Shown here: piece after piece, positions 22,658 to 34,510 of the stretch
Layout of the letters: each line of letters begins with the position of its first letter
How positions within the stretch are numbered: the first letter of the stretch is position 1
Origin: Perca fluviatilis
Lineage: Eukaryota > Chordata > Actinopteri > Perciformes > Percidae
Reading direction: 5' to 3'
NCBI RefSeq assembly: GCF_010015445.1
Contig: NC_053118.1
Span: 8,816,907 to 8,880,906, forward strand
DNA length: 64,000 nt
The notes under the pieces: model-generated
Seen by the model: the letters and a program-made list of their open reading frames with translations, nothing else
Databases searched by the model: none
Told to the model about the DNA's origin: nothing
Position numbers and translations under genes: made by a program

Positions 22658-22745
22658 CCTTCGATAGCTCAGTTGGTAGAGGGGAGGACTGTAGGTTGAT
22701 AATTGCAGGCATCCTTAGGTGGCTGGTTTAATTTCGGCTCGGGAA
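22658..22745 (+). pseudogene. tRNA-Tyr-like, class B, acceptor lost
   Basis: Full to TTTAATTTCGGCTC, then GGGAAG in place of the acceptor 3' strand. Confidence 0.55.
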
Positions 22746-22972
22746 GTTTTCATCGCTGTAAATTGTGTTATAGAGATGGTAGAATGATGATACATCATTG
22801 GAAAGTTACTTTGTACCATTATTTAGTTAAAGTATAATGTAGATTAAGACGGGCTGTTTCTTACCTTCAAAACTTTGCAATAGAAGACTCTGTTTACTAG
22901 TTCTTCAGATATGGAGGATACAAACGCTCTGGGTATCATGTTCCATGTTATCGTACATTTAAGTCTGTGTCC

Positions 22973-23020
22973 CTCTCGATACAGTTGGTAGAGCCGGAGG
23001 ACTGTAGGTTGACTGTAGGT
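22973..23020 (+). pseudogene. tRNA-Tyr 3'-truncated copy
   Basis: GGTTGACTGTAGGTAGTACT junction skips from the intron start to the post-tRNA spacer; the 5' half is also damaged. Confidence 0.65.
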
Positions 23021-23264
23021 AGTACTTTTCATTGTTGCAAATTGTGTCACGGTGTTATAGAGATGGAGAATGATGATGCATCATAGGAAAGTTACATTGT
23101 ACCATTATTTAGTTAACATATATGTAGATTAAGACAGGTGGCTGTTTGTCACGCCTAATACTTTGTAATAAAACACTGTTTACTTGTTCTTCAGATATGG
23201 AGGATACAAACGCCTTTGGGATCATCAGGTTCGTGGTTATCGTACCCATTTAAATGCTGTGTTC

Positions 23265-23353
23265 CCTTCGATAGCTCAGTTGGTAGAGCGGAGGACTGTA
23301 GGTTGATAATTGTAGGCATCCTTAGGTCGCTGGTTCAACTCTGGCTCGAAGAA
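23265..23353 (+). tRNA. tRNA-Tyr(GTA), class A, acceptor mutated
   Basis: 89 nt; acceptor 3' strand TCGAAGA loses the terminal pair; intron GTTGATAATTGTAGGC. Confidence 0.7.
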
Positions 23354-23521
23354 AAGTACTTTTATTGTTGCAAATTGTGTCACGGTGTTATAGAGATGGA
23401 GAATGTGATGATCGTAGCGGAAAGTTACTTTGTACCATTATTTAGTAAACATATACGTAGATTAAGACAGGTGGCTGTTTGTCACGTTCAATACTTTGTA
23501 ATAGAACACTGTTTACTTGTT

Positions 23522-23670
23522 CTTCAGATATGGAGGATACAAACGCTCTTGGGTATCAGGTTCGGCGGTTATTCTTCAGATATGGAGGATACAAACGCTC
23601 TTGGGTATCAGGTTCGGCGGTTATTCTTCAGATATGGAGGATACAAACGCTCTTGGGTATAAGGTTCGGC
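23522..23670 (+). repeat. 52-bp sub-repeat, three copies
   Basis: Three regular copies; the last ends GTATAAGGTTCGG. Confidence 0.88.
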
Positions 23671-23699
23671 GGTTATCGTACCATTCAAGCGCTGCTTTC

Positions 23700-23787
23700 C
23701 CTTCGATAGCTCAGTTGGTAGAGGGAGGACTGTAGGTTGATAATTGCAGGCATCCTTAGGTGGCTGGTTTAATCTGCCCGGCGAAGT
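23700..23787 (+). pseudogene. tRNA-Tyr-like, class B with indels
   Basis: GAGGGAGG; T arm TTTAATCTGCCCGGCGAAG is scrambled. Confidence 0.55.
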
Positions 23788-24009
23788 AGTTTTCATCGTT
23801 GCAAATTGTGTTATAGAGATGGTAGAATGATGATACATCATTGGAAAGTTACTTTGTACCATTATTTAGTTAAAGTATACGTATGATTAAGACAGGTGGC
23901 TGTTTCTTACCTTCAAAACTTTGCAATAGAAGACTCTGTTTACTAGTTCTTCAGATATGGAGGATACAAACGCCTTAAGTATCAGGTTTCGTGGTTATCT
24001 CATATGTGT

Positions 24010-24055
24010 TCCTCATAGCCAGTGGAGAGGGAGGACTGTAGGTTGAACTGTAGGA
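24010..24055 (+). pseudogene. tRNA-Tyr 3'-truncated, degraded copy
   Basis: CCTCATAGCCAGTGGAGAGG then GGACTGTAGGTTGAACTGTA; no T arm. Confidence 0.6.
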
Positions 24056-24288
24056 AGTACTTTTCATTGTTGCAAATTGTTCGTTAGAGATGGAGAATGA
24101 TGATGCATCATAGGAAAGTTACATTGTACCATTATTTAGTTAACATATATGTAGATTAAGACAGGTGGCTGTTGTCACGTTCAATACTTTGTAATAGAAC
24201 ACTGTTTACTTGTTCTTCAGATATGGAGGATACAAACGCCTTTGGGTATCAGGTTCCGTGGTTATCGTACTACTTAAATGCTGCGTTC

Positions 24289-24383
24289 CTCTCGATAGCT
24301 CAGTTGGTAGAGCGGAGGACTGTAGGTTGATAAGTGGTAGGCATCCTTAGGGTCGCTGGTTCAACTCCTGCCTGGCGCGAAGA
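24289..24383 (+). pseudogene. tRNA-Tyr, class A with insertions
   Basis: Extra G in intron and variable loop; CTCCTGCCTGGCGCGAAG replaces the T-stem 3' strand. Confidence 0.55.
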
Positions 24384-24672
24384 AGTATTCATTGTTGCAA
24401 ATTGTGTCACGGTGTTATAGAGATGGAGAATGATGATGCATCATTAGGAAAGTTACATTGTACCATTATTTAGTTAACATATATGTAGATTAAGACAGGT
24501 GGCTGTTTGTCACGTTCAATACTTTGTAATAGAACACTGTTTACTTGTTCTTCAGATATGGAGGATACAAACGCTTTTGGGCATCAGGTCGTGGTTATGC
24601 ATCATTTAAATGCTGTAAAAAAAATGAAATATCAAGATGATGTATCAGGTTGGGTTATCATAATTATGTTTT

Positions 24673-24760
24673 CCTTCGATAGCTCAGTTGGTAGAGGGAG
24701 GACTGTAGGTTGATAGTTGTAGGCATCCTTAGGGTCGCTGGTTCAACTTCCGCCGAAGGA
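24673..24760 (+). pseudogene. tRNA-Tyr-like, class E with indels
   Basis: GAGGGAGG; AGGGTCGC variable loop; CTTCCGCCGAAGGA T stem; loop TTCAACT. Confidence 0.5.
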
Positions 24761-25051
24761 AGTAGTTTTCATTGTTGCAAATTGTGTACGGTTATAGAGA
24801 TGGAGAATGATGATGCATCATTGGAAAGTTACATTGTACCATTATTTAGTTAACATATATGTAGATTAAGACAGGTGGCTGTTTGTCACGTTCAATACTT
24901 TGTAATAGAACACTGTTTACTTGTTCTTCAGATATGGAGGATACAAACGCTCTTGGGTATCAGGTTCGGCGGTTATTCTTCAGATATGGAGGATACAAAC
25001 GCTCTTGGGTATCAGGTTCGGCGGTTATCGTACCATTCAAGCGCTGCTTTC

Positions 25052-25140
25052 CCTTCGATAGCTCAGTTGGTAGAGGGGAGGACTGTAGGTTGATAATTGC
25101 AGGCATCCTTAGGTGGCTGGTTTAATTCCGGCTCGAAGGA
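25052..25140 (+). tRNA. tRNA-Tyr(GTA), class B, probably non-functional
   Basis: Full length with G25 and U56. Confidence 0.55.
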
Positions 25141-25377
25141 AGTAGTTTTCATCGTTGCAAATTGTGTTATAGAGATGGTAGAATGATGATACATCATTGG
25201 AAAGTTACTTTGTACCATTATTTAGTTAAAGTATACGTAGATTAAGACGGGTGGCTGTTTCTTACCTTCAAAACTTTGCAATAGAAGACTCTGTTTACTA
25301 GTTCTTCAGATATGGAGGATACAAACGCTCTTGGGTATCAGGTTCGGCGGTTATCGTACCATTTAAGTGCTGTGTTC

Positions 25378-25466
25378 CCTTCGATAGCTCAGTTGGTAGA
25401 GCGGAGGACTGTAGGTTGATAATTGTAGGCATCCTTAGGTCGCTGGTTCAACTCCGGCTCGAAGGA
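25378..25466 (+). tRNA. tRNA-Tyr(GTA), class A
   Basis: Complete; intron GTTGATAATTGTAGGC. Confidence 0.92.
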
Positions 25467-25635
25467 AGTACTTTTCATTGTTGCAAATTGTGTCACGGTG
25501 TTATAGAGATGGAGAATGATGATGCATCATAGGAAAGTTACATTGTACCATTATTTAGTTAACATATATGTAGATTAAGACAGGTGGCTGTTTGTCACGT
25601 TCAATACTTTGTAATAGAACACTGTTTACTTGTTC

Positions 25636-25790
25636 TTCAGATATGGAGGATACAAACGCTCTTGGGTATCAGGTTCCGTGGTTATTCTTCAGATATGGAG
25701 GATACAAACGCTCTTGGGTATCAGGTTCGGCGGTTATTCTTCAGATATGGAGGATACAAACGCTCTTGGGTATAAGGTTCGGCGGTTATC
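25636..25790 (+). repeat. 52-bp sub-repeat, three copies
   Basis: Three regular copies between a class A unit and the next class B tRNA. Confidence 0.9.
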
Positions 25791-25812
25791 GTACCATTCA
25801 AGCGCTGCTTTC

Positions 25813-25900
25813 CCTTCGATAGCTCAGTTGGTAGAGGGGAGGACTGTAGGTTGATAATTGCAGGCATCCTTAGGTGGCTGGTTTAATTTCGCTCGAAGGA
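25813..25900 (+). tRNA. tRNA-Tyr(GTA), class B with T-stem deletion
   Basis: 88 nt; TTTAATTTCGC shortens the T stem. Probably non-functional. Confidence 0.45.
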
Positions 25901-26137
25901 AGTAGTTTTCATCGTTGCAAATTGTGTTATAGAGATGGTAGAATGATGATACATCATTGGAAAGTTACTTTGTACCATTATTTAGTTAAAGTATACGTAG
26001 ATTAAGACAGGTGGCTGTTTCTTACCTTCAAAACTTTGCAATAGAAGACTCTGTTTACTAGTTCTTCAGATATGGAGGATACAAACGCTCTTGGGTATCA
26101 TGTTCGGCGGTTATCGTACCATTTAAGTGCTGTGTTC

Positions 26138-26190
26138 CCTTCGATAGCTCAGTTGGTAGAGCGGAGGACTGTAGGTTGACTGTAGGTAGT
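26138..26190 (+). pseudogene. tRNA-Tyr 3'-truncated copy
   Basis: A perfect class A 5' half ends at GGTTGACTGTAGGTAGTACT; about 37 nt of the 3' half are absent. Confidence 0.8.
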
Positions 26191-26434
26191 ACTTTTCATT
26201 GTTGCAAATTGTGTCACGGTGTTATAGAGATGGAGAATGATGATGCATCATAGGAAAGTTACATTGTACCATTATTTAGTTAACATATATGTAGATTAAG
26301 ACAGGTGGCTGTTTGTCACGTTCAATACTTTGTAATAAAACACTGTTTACTTGTTCTTCAGATATGGAGGATACAAACGCTCTTGGGCTAATTGAGGTTC
26401 GCGTGGTTATCGTACTCATTTAAATGCTGTGTTC

Positions 26435-26521
26435 TCTTCGATAGCTCAGTTGGTAGAGGGAGGACTGTAGGTTGATAATTTCAGGCATCATTAGGGTCGC
26501 TGGTTCAATTCTGGCCAAGGA
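26435..26521 (+). pseudogene. tRNA-Tyr-like, class D with indels
   Basis: ATCATTAGGGTCGC, T-loop TTCAATT, 3' end CTGGCCAAGGA. Confidence 0.5.
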
Positions 26522-26686
26522 AGTAGTTTTCATTGTTGCAAATTGTGTAATGATGTTGAGATGGAGAGTATGAATGTTCATTGGAAAGTTACTTTGTACC
26601 ATTATTTAGTAAACATATACGTAGATTAAGACAGGTGGCTGTTTGTCACGTTCAATACTTTGTAATAGAACACTGTTTACTTGTTC

Positions 26687-26840
26687 TTCAGATATGGAGG
26701 ATACAAACGCTCTTGGGTATCAGATTCCGTGGTTATTCTTCAGATATGGAGGATACAAACGCTCTTGGGTATCAGGTTCGGCGGTTATTCTTCAGATATG
26801 GAGGATACAAACGCTCTTGGGTATAAGGTTCGGCGGTTAT
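26687..26840 (+). repeat. 52-bp sub-repeat, three copies
   Basis: Same three-copy arrangement as at 18,793. Confidence 0.88.
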
Positions 26841-26863
26841 CGTACCATTCAAGCGCTGCTTTC

Positions 26864-26952
26864 CCTTCGATAGCTCAGTTGGTAGAGGGGAGGACTGTAG
26901 GTTGATAATTGCAGGCATCCTTAGGTGGCTGGTTTAATTCCGGCTCGAAGGA
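26864..26952 (+). tRNA. tRNA-Tyr(GTA), class B, probably non-functional
   Basis: Full length with G25 and U56. Confidence 0.55.
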
Positions 26953-27230
26953 AGTAGTTTTCATCGTTGCAAATTGTGTTATAGAGATGGTAGAATGATG
27001 ATACATCATTGGAAAGTTACTTTGTACCATTATTTAGTTAAAGTATACGTAGATTAAGACAGGTGGCTGTTTTCTTACCTTCAAAACTTTGCAATAGAAG
27101 ACTCTGTTTACTAGTTCTTCAGATATGGAGGATACAAATTTGTATCAGGTTGTATTCTTCAGATATGGAGGATACAAACGCCCTTGGGTATCAGGTTCGC
27201 GGTTATCGTATTCATTTAAGTGCTGCATCT

Positions 27231-27318
27231 CTCTCGATAGCTCAGTTGGTAGAGCGGAGGACTGTAGGTTGATAAGTGTAGGCATCCTTAGGTCGCTGGT
27301 TCAACTCCTCGCTCAGGA
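27231..27318 (+). pseudogene. tRNA-Tyr, class A with acceptor damage
   Basis: CTCTCGA acceptor; TCCTCGCTCAGGAAG 3' end; D arm, intron and T-loop intact. Confidence 0.5.
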
Positions 27319-27613
27319 AGTACTTTTCATTGTTGCAAATTGTGTCACGGTGTTATAGAGATGGAGAATGATGATGCATCATAGGAAAGTTACATTGTAC
27401 CATTATTTAGTTAACATATATGTAGATTAAGACAGGTGGCTGTTTGTCACGTTCAATACTTTGTAATAGAACACTGTTTACTTGTTCTTCAGATATGGAG
27501 GATACAAACGCTCTTGGGTATCAGGTTCGGCGGTTATTCTTCAGATATGGAGGATACAAACGCTCTTGGGTATCAAGGTTCGGCGGTTATCGTACATTCA
27601 CGCTACTGCTTTC

Positions 27614-27702
27614 CCTTCGATAGCTCAGTTGGTAGAGGGGAGGACTGTAGGTTGATAATTGCAGGCATCCTTAGGTGGCTGGTTCAATTCCGGCTCGAAG
27701 GA
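27614..27702 (+). tRNA. tRNA-Tyr(GTA), class B with restored C56
   Basis: 89 nt; unlike other B copies the T-loop is TTCAATT, so the B box is intact. G25 remains. Confidence 0.6.
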
Positions 27703-27939
27703 AGTAGTTTTCATCGTTGCAAATTGTGTTATAGAGATGGTAGAATGATGATACATCATTGGAAAGTTACTTTGTACCATTATTTAGTTAAAGTATACGT
27801 AGATTAAGACGGGTGGCTGTTTCTTACCTTCAAAACTTTGCAATAGAAGACTCTGTTTACTAGTTCTTCAGATATGGAGGATACAAACGCTCTTGGGTAT
27901 CAGGTTCGGCGGTTATCGTACCATTTAAGTGCTGTGTTC

Positions 27940-28028
27940 CCTTCGATAGCTCAGTTGGTAGAGCGGAGGACTGTAGGTTGATAATTGTAGGCATCCTTAG
28001 GTCGCTGGTTCAACTCCGACTCGAAGGA
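27940..28028 (+). tRNA. tRNA-Tyr(GTA), class A, one T-stem change
   Basis: 89 nt; CCGAC replaces CCGGC; intron GTTGATAATTGTAGGC. Confidence 0.82.
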
Positions 28029-28197
28029 AGTACTTTTCATTGTTGCAAATTGTGTCACGGTGTTATACAGATGGAGAATGATGATGCATCATAGGAAAGT
28101 TACATTGTACCATTATTTAGTTAACATATATGTAGATTAAGACAGGAGGCTGTTTGTCACGTTCAATACTTTGTAATAGAACACTGTTTACTTGTTC

Positions 28198-28350
28198 TTC
28201 AGATATGGAGGATACAAACGCTCTTGGGTATCAGGTTCCGTGGTTATTCTTCAGATATGGAGGATACAAACGCTCTTGGGTATCAGGTTCGGCGGTTATT
28301 CTTCAGATATGGAGGATACAAACGCTCTTGGGTATAAGGTTCGGCGGTTA
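28198..28350 (+). repeat. 52-bp sub-repeat, three copies
   Basis: Three regular copies, as at 17,667 and 25,636. Confidence 0.9.
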
Positions 28351-28374
28351 TCGTACCATTCAAGCGCTGCTTTC

Positions 28375-28463
28375 CCTTCGATAGCTCAGTTGGTAGAGGG
28401 AGGACTGTAGGTTGATAATTGCAGGCATCCTTAGGTGGCTGGTTTAATCTTCGCCTCGGCAAA
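28375..28463 (+). pseudogene. tRNA-Tyr-like, class B with scrambled 3' end
   Basis: GAGGGAGG; TTTAATCTTCGCCTCGGCAA no longer pairs. Confidence 0.55.
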
Positions 28464-28699
28464 GTAGTTTTCATCGTTGCAAATTGTGTTATAGAGATGG
28501 TAGAATGATGATACATCATTGGAAAGTTACTTTGTACCATTATTTAGTTAAAGTATACGTAGATTAAGACAGGTGGCTGTTTCTTACCTTCAAAACTTTG
28601 CAATAGAAGACTCTGTTTACTAGTTCTTCAGATATGGAGGATACAAACGCTCTTGGGTATCATGTTCGGCGGTTATCGTACCATTTAAGTGCTGTGTTC

Positions 28700-28751
28700 C
28701 CTTCGATAGCTCAGTTGGTAGAGCGGAGGACTGTAGGTTGACTGTAGGTAG
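28700..28751 (+). pseudogene. tRNA-Tyr 3'-truncated copy
   Basis: Same junction as 26,138 (GGTTGACTGTAGGTAGTACT) after a perfect class A 5' half. Confidence 0.8.
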
Positions 28752-28991
28752 TACTTTTCATTGTTGCAAATTGTGTCACGGTGTTATAGAGATGGAGAAT
28801 GATGATGCATCATAGGAAAGTTACATTGTACCATTATTTAGTTAACATATATGTAGATTAAGACAGGTGGCTGTTTGTCACGTTCAATACTTTGTAATAA
28901 AACACTGTTTACTTGTTCTTCAGATATGGAGGATACAAACGCTCTTGGGCATCAGGTTCCGTGGTTATCGTACCATTTAAATGCTGTGTTC

Positions 28992-29080
28992 TCTTCGATA
29001 GCTCAGTTGGTAGAGGGGAGGACTGTAGGTTGATAATTTCAGGCATCATTAGGTCGCTGGTTCATTTCTGGCTCGAAGGA
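28992..29080 (+). tRNA. tRNA-Tyr(GTA), class D, probably non-functional
   Basis: 89 nt; intron GTTGATAATTTCAGGC, ATCATT, T-loop TTCATTT; acceptor 3' strand is TCGAAGG here. Confidence 0.5.
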
Positions 29081-29405
29081 AATAGTTTTCATTGTTGCAA
29101 ATTGTGTTATGGAGATGGAGAGAAGCGTCATTGGAAAGTTACTTTGTACCATTATTTAGTAAACATATACGTAGATTAAGACAGGTGGCTGTTTGTCACG
29201 TTCAATACTTTGTAATAGAACACTGTTTACTTGTTCTTCAGATATGGAGGATACAAACGCTCTTGGGTATCAGGTCTCGGTTATTCTTCAGATATGGAGG
29301 ATACAAACGCTCTTGGGTATCAGGTTCGCGGTTATTCTTCAGATATGGAGGAGACTAAACGCCTTTGGGTATAAGGTTCGGCGGTTATCGTACCATCTCG
29401 CTTTC

Positions 29406-29496
29406 CCTTCGATAGCTCAGTTGGTAGAGGGGAGGACTGTAGGTTGATAATTGCAGGCATCCTTAGGTGGCTGGTTTAATTCGCCTCCGGCGGAAG
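29406..29496 (+). pseudogene. tRNA-Tyr-like, class B with T-arm damage
   Basis: ATTCGCCTCCGGCGGAA replaces the T arm and acceptor. Confidence 0.55.
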
Positions 29497-32400
29497 TAGT
29501 TTTCATCGTTGCAAATTGTGTTATAGAGATGGTAGAATGATGATACATCATTGGAAAGTTACTTTGTACCATTATTTAGTTAAAGTATACATAGATTAAG
29601 ACAGGTGGCTGTTTCTTACCTTCAAAACTTTGCAATAGAAGACTCTGTTTACTAGTTCTTCAGATATGGAGGATACAAACGCTCTTGGGTATCAGGTTCC
29701 GTGGTTATTCTTCAGATATGGAGGATACAAACGTTTTGGTATCAGGTTCGGGCGTTATCGTACCACTTAAGTGCTGTTCCTCTCGATAGCTCAGTTGGTA
29801 GAGCGGAGGACTGTAGGTTGATAAGTGTGGCATCCTTAGGTCGCTGGTTCAACCTCGCCCGAAGGAAGTACTTTTCATTGTTGCAAATTGTGTCACGGTG
29901 TTATAGAGATGGAGAATGATGATGCATCATAGGAAAGTTACATTGTACCATTATTTAGTTAACATATATGTAGATTAAGACAGGTGGCTGTTTGTCACGT
30001 TCAATACTTTGTAATAGAACACTGTTTACTTGTTCTTCAGATATGGAGGATACAAACGCTCTTGGGTATCAGGTTCGGCGGTTATTCTTCAGATATGGAG
30101 GATACAAACGCTCTTGGGTATCAGGTTCGGCGGTTATCGTACCATTCAAGCGCTGCTTTCCCTTCGATAGCTCAGTTGGTAGAGGGGAGGACTGTAGGTT
30201 GATAATTGCAGGCATCCTTAGGTGGCTGGTTTAATTCCGGCTCGAAGGAAGTAGTTTTCATCGTTGCAAATTGTGTTATAGAGATGGTAGAATGATGATA
30301 CATCATTGGAAAGTTACTTTGTACCATTATTTAGTTAAAGTATAATGTAGATTAAGACAGGTGGCTGTTTCTTACCTTCAAAACTTGAATAGAAGACTCT
30401 GTTTACTAGTTCTTCAGATATGGAGGATACAAACGCTCTTGGGTATCAGGTTCGGCGGTTATCGTACCATTTAAGTGCTGTGTTCCCTTCGATAGCTCAG
30501 TTGGTAGAGCGGAGGACTGTAGGTTGATAAGTGTAGGCATCCTTAGGTCGCTGGTTCAACTCCTGGCCCGGAGGTACTTTTCATTGTTGCAAATTGTGTC
30601 ACGGTGTTATAGAGATGGAGAATGATGATGCATCATAGGAAAGTTACATTGTACCATTATTTAGTTAACATATATGTAGATTAAGACAGGTGGCTGTTTG
30701 TCACGTTCAATACTTTGTAATAGAACACTGTTTACTTGTTCTTCAGATATGGAGGATACAAACGCCTTTGGATATCGGTCTCGTGGTTATTCTTCAGATA
30801 TGGAGGATACAAACGCTCTTGGTATCAGGTTCGGTATTATTCTTCAGATATGGAGGATATTAGAAACATTAAAGTTAATTATTATAAAATATATGAAAAA
30901 AGGTGGGTTGAGTTATACTTTAAAACATGATTTCAGATATGGAGGAAAAACGTAAAATCTTGGGCATCAGGTTCCGTGGTTATCGTACCATTTACATGCT
31001 GTGTTCTCTTAGATAGCTCAGTTGGTAGAGGGGAGGACTGTAGGTTGATAATTGCAGGCATCCTTAGGTGGCTGGTTTAATTCCGGCGCTAAAGGAAGTA
31101 GTTTTCATTGTTGCAAATTGTGTCACGGTGTTATGGAGAATGATTATGCATCATTGGAAAGTTACATTGTACCATTATTTAGTTAACATATATGTAGATT
31201 AAGACAGGTGGCTGTTTGTCACGTTCAATACTTTGTAATAGAACACTGTTTACTTGTTCTTCAGATATGGAGGATACAAACGCTCTTGGGTATCAGGTTC
31301 CGTGGTTATTCTTCAGATATGGAGGATACAAACGCTCTTGGGCATCAGGTTCCGTGGTTATCGTACCATTTAAATGCTGTGTTCTCTTCGATAGCTCAGT
31401 TGGTAGAGGGGAGGACTGTAGGTTGATAATTGCAGGCATCCTTATGTTGCTGGTTTAATTCCGGCTCAAAGGCAGTAGTTTTCATTGTTGCAAATTGTGT
31501 TATAGAGATGGAGAATAATGATCATGATGATGGGTATCAGGTTCGGCGGTTATCGTACCATTTAAGTTATGTGTTCCCTTCGATAGCTCAGTTGGTAGAG
31601 CGGAGGACTGTAGGTTGATAAGTGTAGGCATCCTTAGGTCGCTGGTTCAACTCCGGCTTGAAGGAAGTAGTTTTCATTGTTGCAAATTGTGTCACGGTGT
31701 TATAGACATGGAGAATGATTATGCAACATTGGAAAGTTACATTGTACCATTATTTAGTTAACATATATGTAGATTAAGACAGGTGGCTGTTTGTCACGTT
31801 CAATACTTTGTAATAGAACACTGTTTACTTGTTCTTCAGATATGGAGGATACAAACGCTCTTGGGTATCAGGTTCCGTGGTTATTCTTCAGATATGGAGG
31901 ATACAAACGCTCTTGGGTATCAGGTTCGGCGGTTATAGTACCATTTAAGCGCTGTGTTCCCTTCGATAGCTCAGTTGGTAGAGCGGAGGACTGTAGGTTG
32001 ATAAGAGTAGGTATCCTTAGGTTGCTGGTTTAATTCCGCCTCAAAGGCAGTAGTTTTCATTGTTGCAAATTGTGTTATAGAGATGGAGAATGATGATCAT
32101 GATGATGGGTATCAGGTTCGGGGGTTATCGTACCATTTAAATGCTGTGTTCTCTTCGATAGCTCAGTTGGTAGAGGGAGGACTGTAGGTTGATAATTGCA
32201 GGCATCCTTAGGTTGCTGGTTTAATTCCGGCTCAAAGGCAGTAGTTTTTATTGTTGCAAATTGTGTTATAGAGATGGAGAATGATGATCATGATGATGGG
32301 TATCAGGTTCGGCGGTTATCGTACCATTTAAGTTATGTGTTCCCTTCGATAGCTCAGTTGGTAGAGTGGAGGACTGTAGGTTGATAAGTGTAGGCATCCT

Positions 32401-34285
32401 TAGGTCGCTGGTTCAACTCCGGCTCGAAGGAAGTTGTTTTCATTGTTGCAAATTGTGTCACGGTGTTATAGAGATGGAGAATTACGATGCATCATTGGAA
32501 AGTTCCTTTGTACCATTATTTAGTTAACATATACCTAGATTAAGACAGGTGGCTGTTTGTCACGTTCAATACTTTGTAATAGAACACTGTTTACTTGTTC
32601 TTCAGATATGGAGGATACAAATGCTCTTGGGTATCAGGTTCCGTGGTTATTCTTCAGATATGGAGGATACAAACGCTCTTGGGTAACAGGTTCGGCGGTT
32701 ATAGTACCATTTAAGCGCTGTGTTCCCTTCGATAGCTCAGTTGGTAGAGCGGAGGACTGTAGGTTGACAATTGCAGGCATCCTTAGGTGGCTGGTTTAAT
32801 TCCAGCTCGAAGGAAGTAGTTTTCATCGTTGCAAATTGTGTTATAGAGATGGAGAATGATGATGCATCATTGGAAAGTTACTTTGTACCATTATTTAGTG
32901 AACATATATGTAGATTAAGACAGGTGGTTGTTTGTCACGTTCAAAACTTTGTAATAGAACACTGTTTACTTGTTCTTCAGATATGGAGGATACAAACGCT
33001 CTTGGGCATCAGGTTCCGTGGTTATTCTTCAGATATGGAGGATACAAACGCTCTTGGGCATCAGGTTCGGTGGTTATCGTACCATTTAAGTGCTGTGTAC
33101 CCTTCGATAGTTGGTAGAGCGGAGGACTGTAGGTTGATAATTGCAGGCATCCTTAGGTCGCTGGTTGAATTCCGGCTCAAAGGCAGTAGTTTTCATTGTT
33201 GCAAATTGTGTTGTAGAGATGGAGAATGATGATCATGATGATGGGTATCAGGTTCTGCGGTTATCGTACCATCAAAATGATGTGTTCCCTTCGATAGCTA
33301 AGTTGGTAGAGCGGAGGATTGTAGGTTGATAATTGCCGGCATCCTTAGGTCACTGGTTGAATTCCGGCTCGAAGGAAGTAGTTTTCATTGTTGCAAATTG
33401 TGTTATAGAGATTGAGATAGAGAGAGATTGTCACTAGATACCTATCAGAGATGCACACCCCTAATAAATAACATTTAGGTGTACTAGTTCCAGGGTCTAG
33501 GTATTTTAGCTTACTGGCATCGCTTACTGAGACACTTAAATAGAAAAGAGCAAAAAGGGATTTTCCTGCTTTGACAAGTCAAAATCTTCTGTGTCTACAT
33601 TCTAACATCTATTATGATACTTTTTTATCCTTTGATAGTGGCTGATAGTATTAAATCTATAAAAATATGTGTCAAAAATGTGTTTTTCTTACAAGTTTGT
33701 CAAATTAGATTGCAGTAAAAGTGCAGAACTTTATCTTATTCCTGGTCACTTCCTCAATCCCAAGTTTGACCCATCAGAGCAATGGTTACTGTGTCAATGT
33801 TGACATACCTGTGTGTATGTCATCTTCTTGCTTATCCTGGGCCCCTTTATCACCTGTTCTGGCTTACATAAACTCTTCCGTCTGAATCATGAGTTTCACC
33901 TGACTTGAACCCTATTATGTAACAGCTGGCCTTCACCACGGTGACTCTTTTACGTAGGTACACTCTTACTTGTTTGCAGAGTTAGGTGCTCAATACCAAA
34001 TGCAAGTGTGATTAACTATCACACGGAGTGGAAATTGTGTTGGCTTTCCAGAGCTCAAACAAAACCCTAACATCAAAAACTATGTGTGATTTCTTTTTTC
34101 TACTTTGCCACATTCATACAGGATATGCCTGTAAATGATAAAATGCTCCACATGGTCACCTTTAGTTACATATCTACTCCCTGACTGCTGAACTAATCCA
34201 AATACCAAAATGTTTTCCCATAATCACAGAGTGAAGGGATTGGGTTCATATGCTAATCCAAACTTTTGCCATTAATCACTTGACA

Positions 34286-34377
<92 letters not shown>

Positions 34378-34470
34378 TATCAAGACAAGTTATATATTGT
34401 AAATTTCAGGCTACTCAGGATTGCCATGATTTGGCATATCAGTGGTCCTAAACAAAAAAAAATATATATA

Positions 34471-34510
<40 letters not shown>

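Larger units (their letters stand above)
1..33420 (+). repeat. Tandem array of tRNA-Tyr(GTA) units
   Basis: About 98 tRNA-Tyr or tRNA-Tyr-derived units follow each other on one strand, spaced about 290-435 bp, and the array continues beyond the left edge. Each unit holds one tRNA, a TTTT Pol III terminator, a conserved AT-rich spacer (with GTAGATTAAGACAGGTGGCT in nearly every copy), one to three copies of a 52-bp sub-repeat, then the next tRNA. Two spacer types exist: one follows class A (GTTAACATATATG, then GTTTGTCACGTTCAATAC), the other follows class B (GTTAAAGTATACG, then GTTTCTTACCTTCAAAAC). The alternation gives a dimeric unit of about 760 bp. No protein-coding signal is seen. The repeat and the tRNA identity are read directly; homogenisation by unequal exchange or gene conversion is inferred. 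Confidence 0.97.
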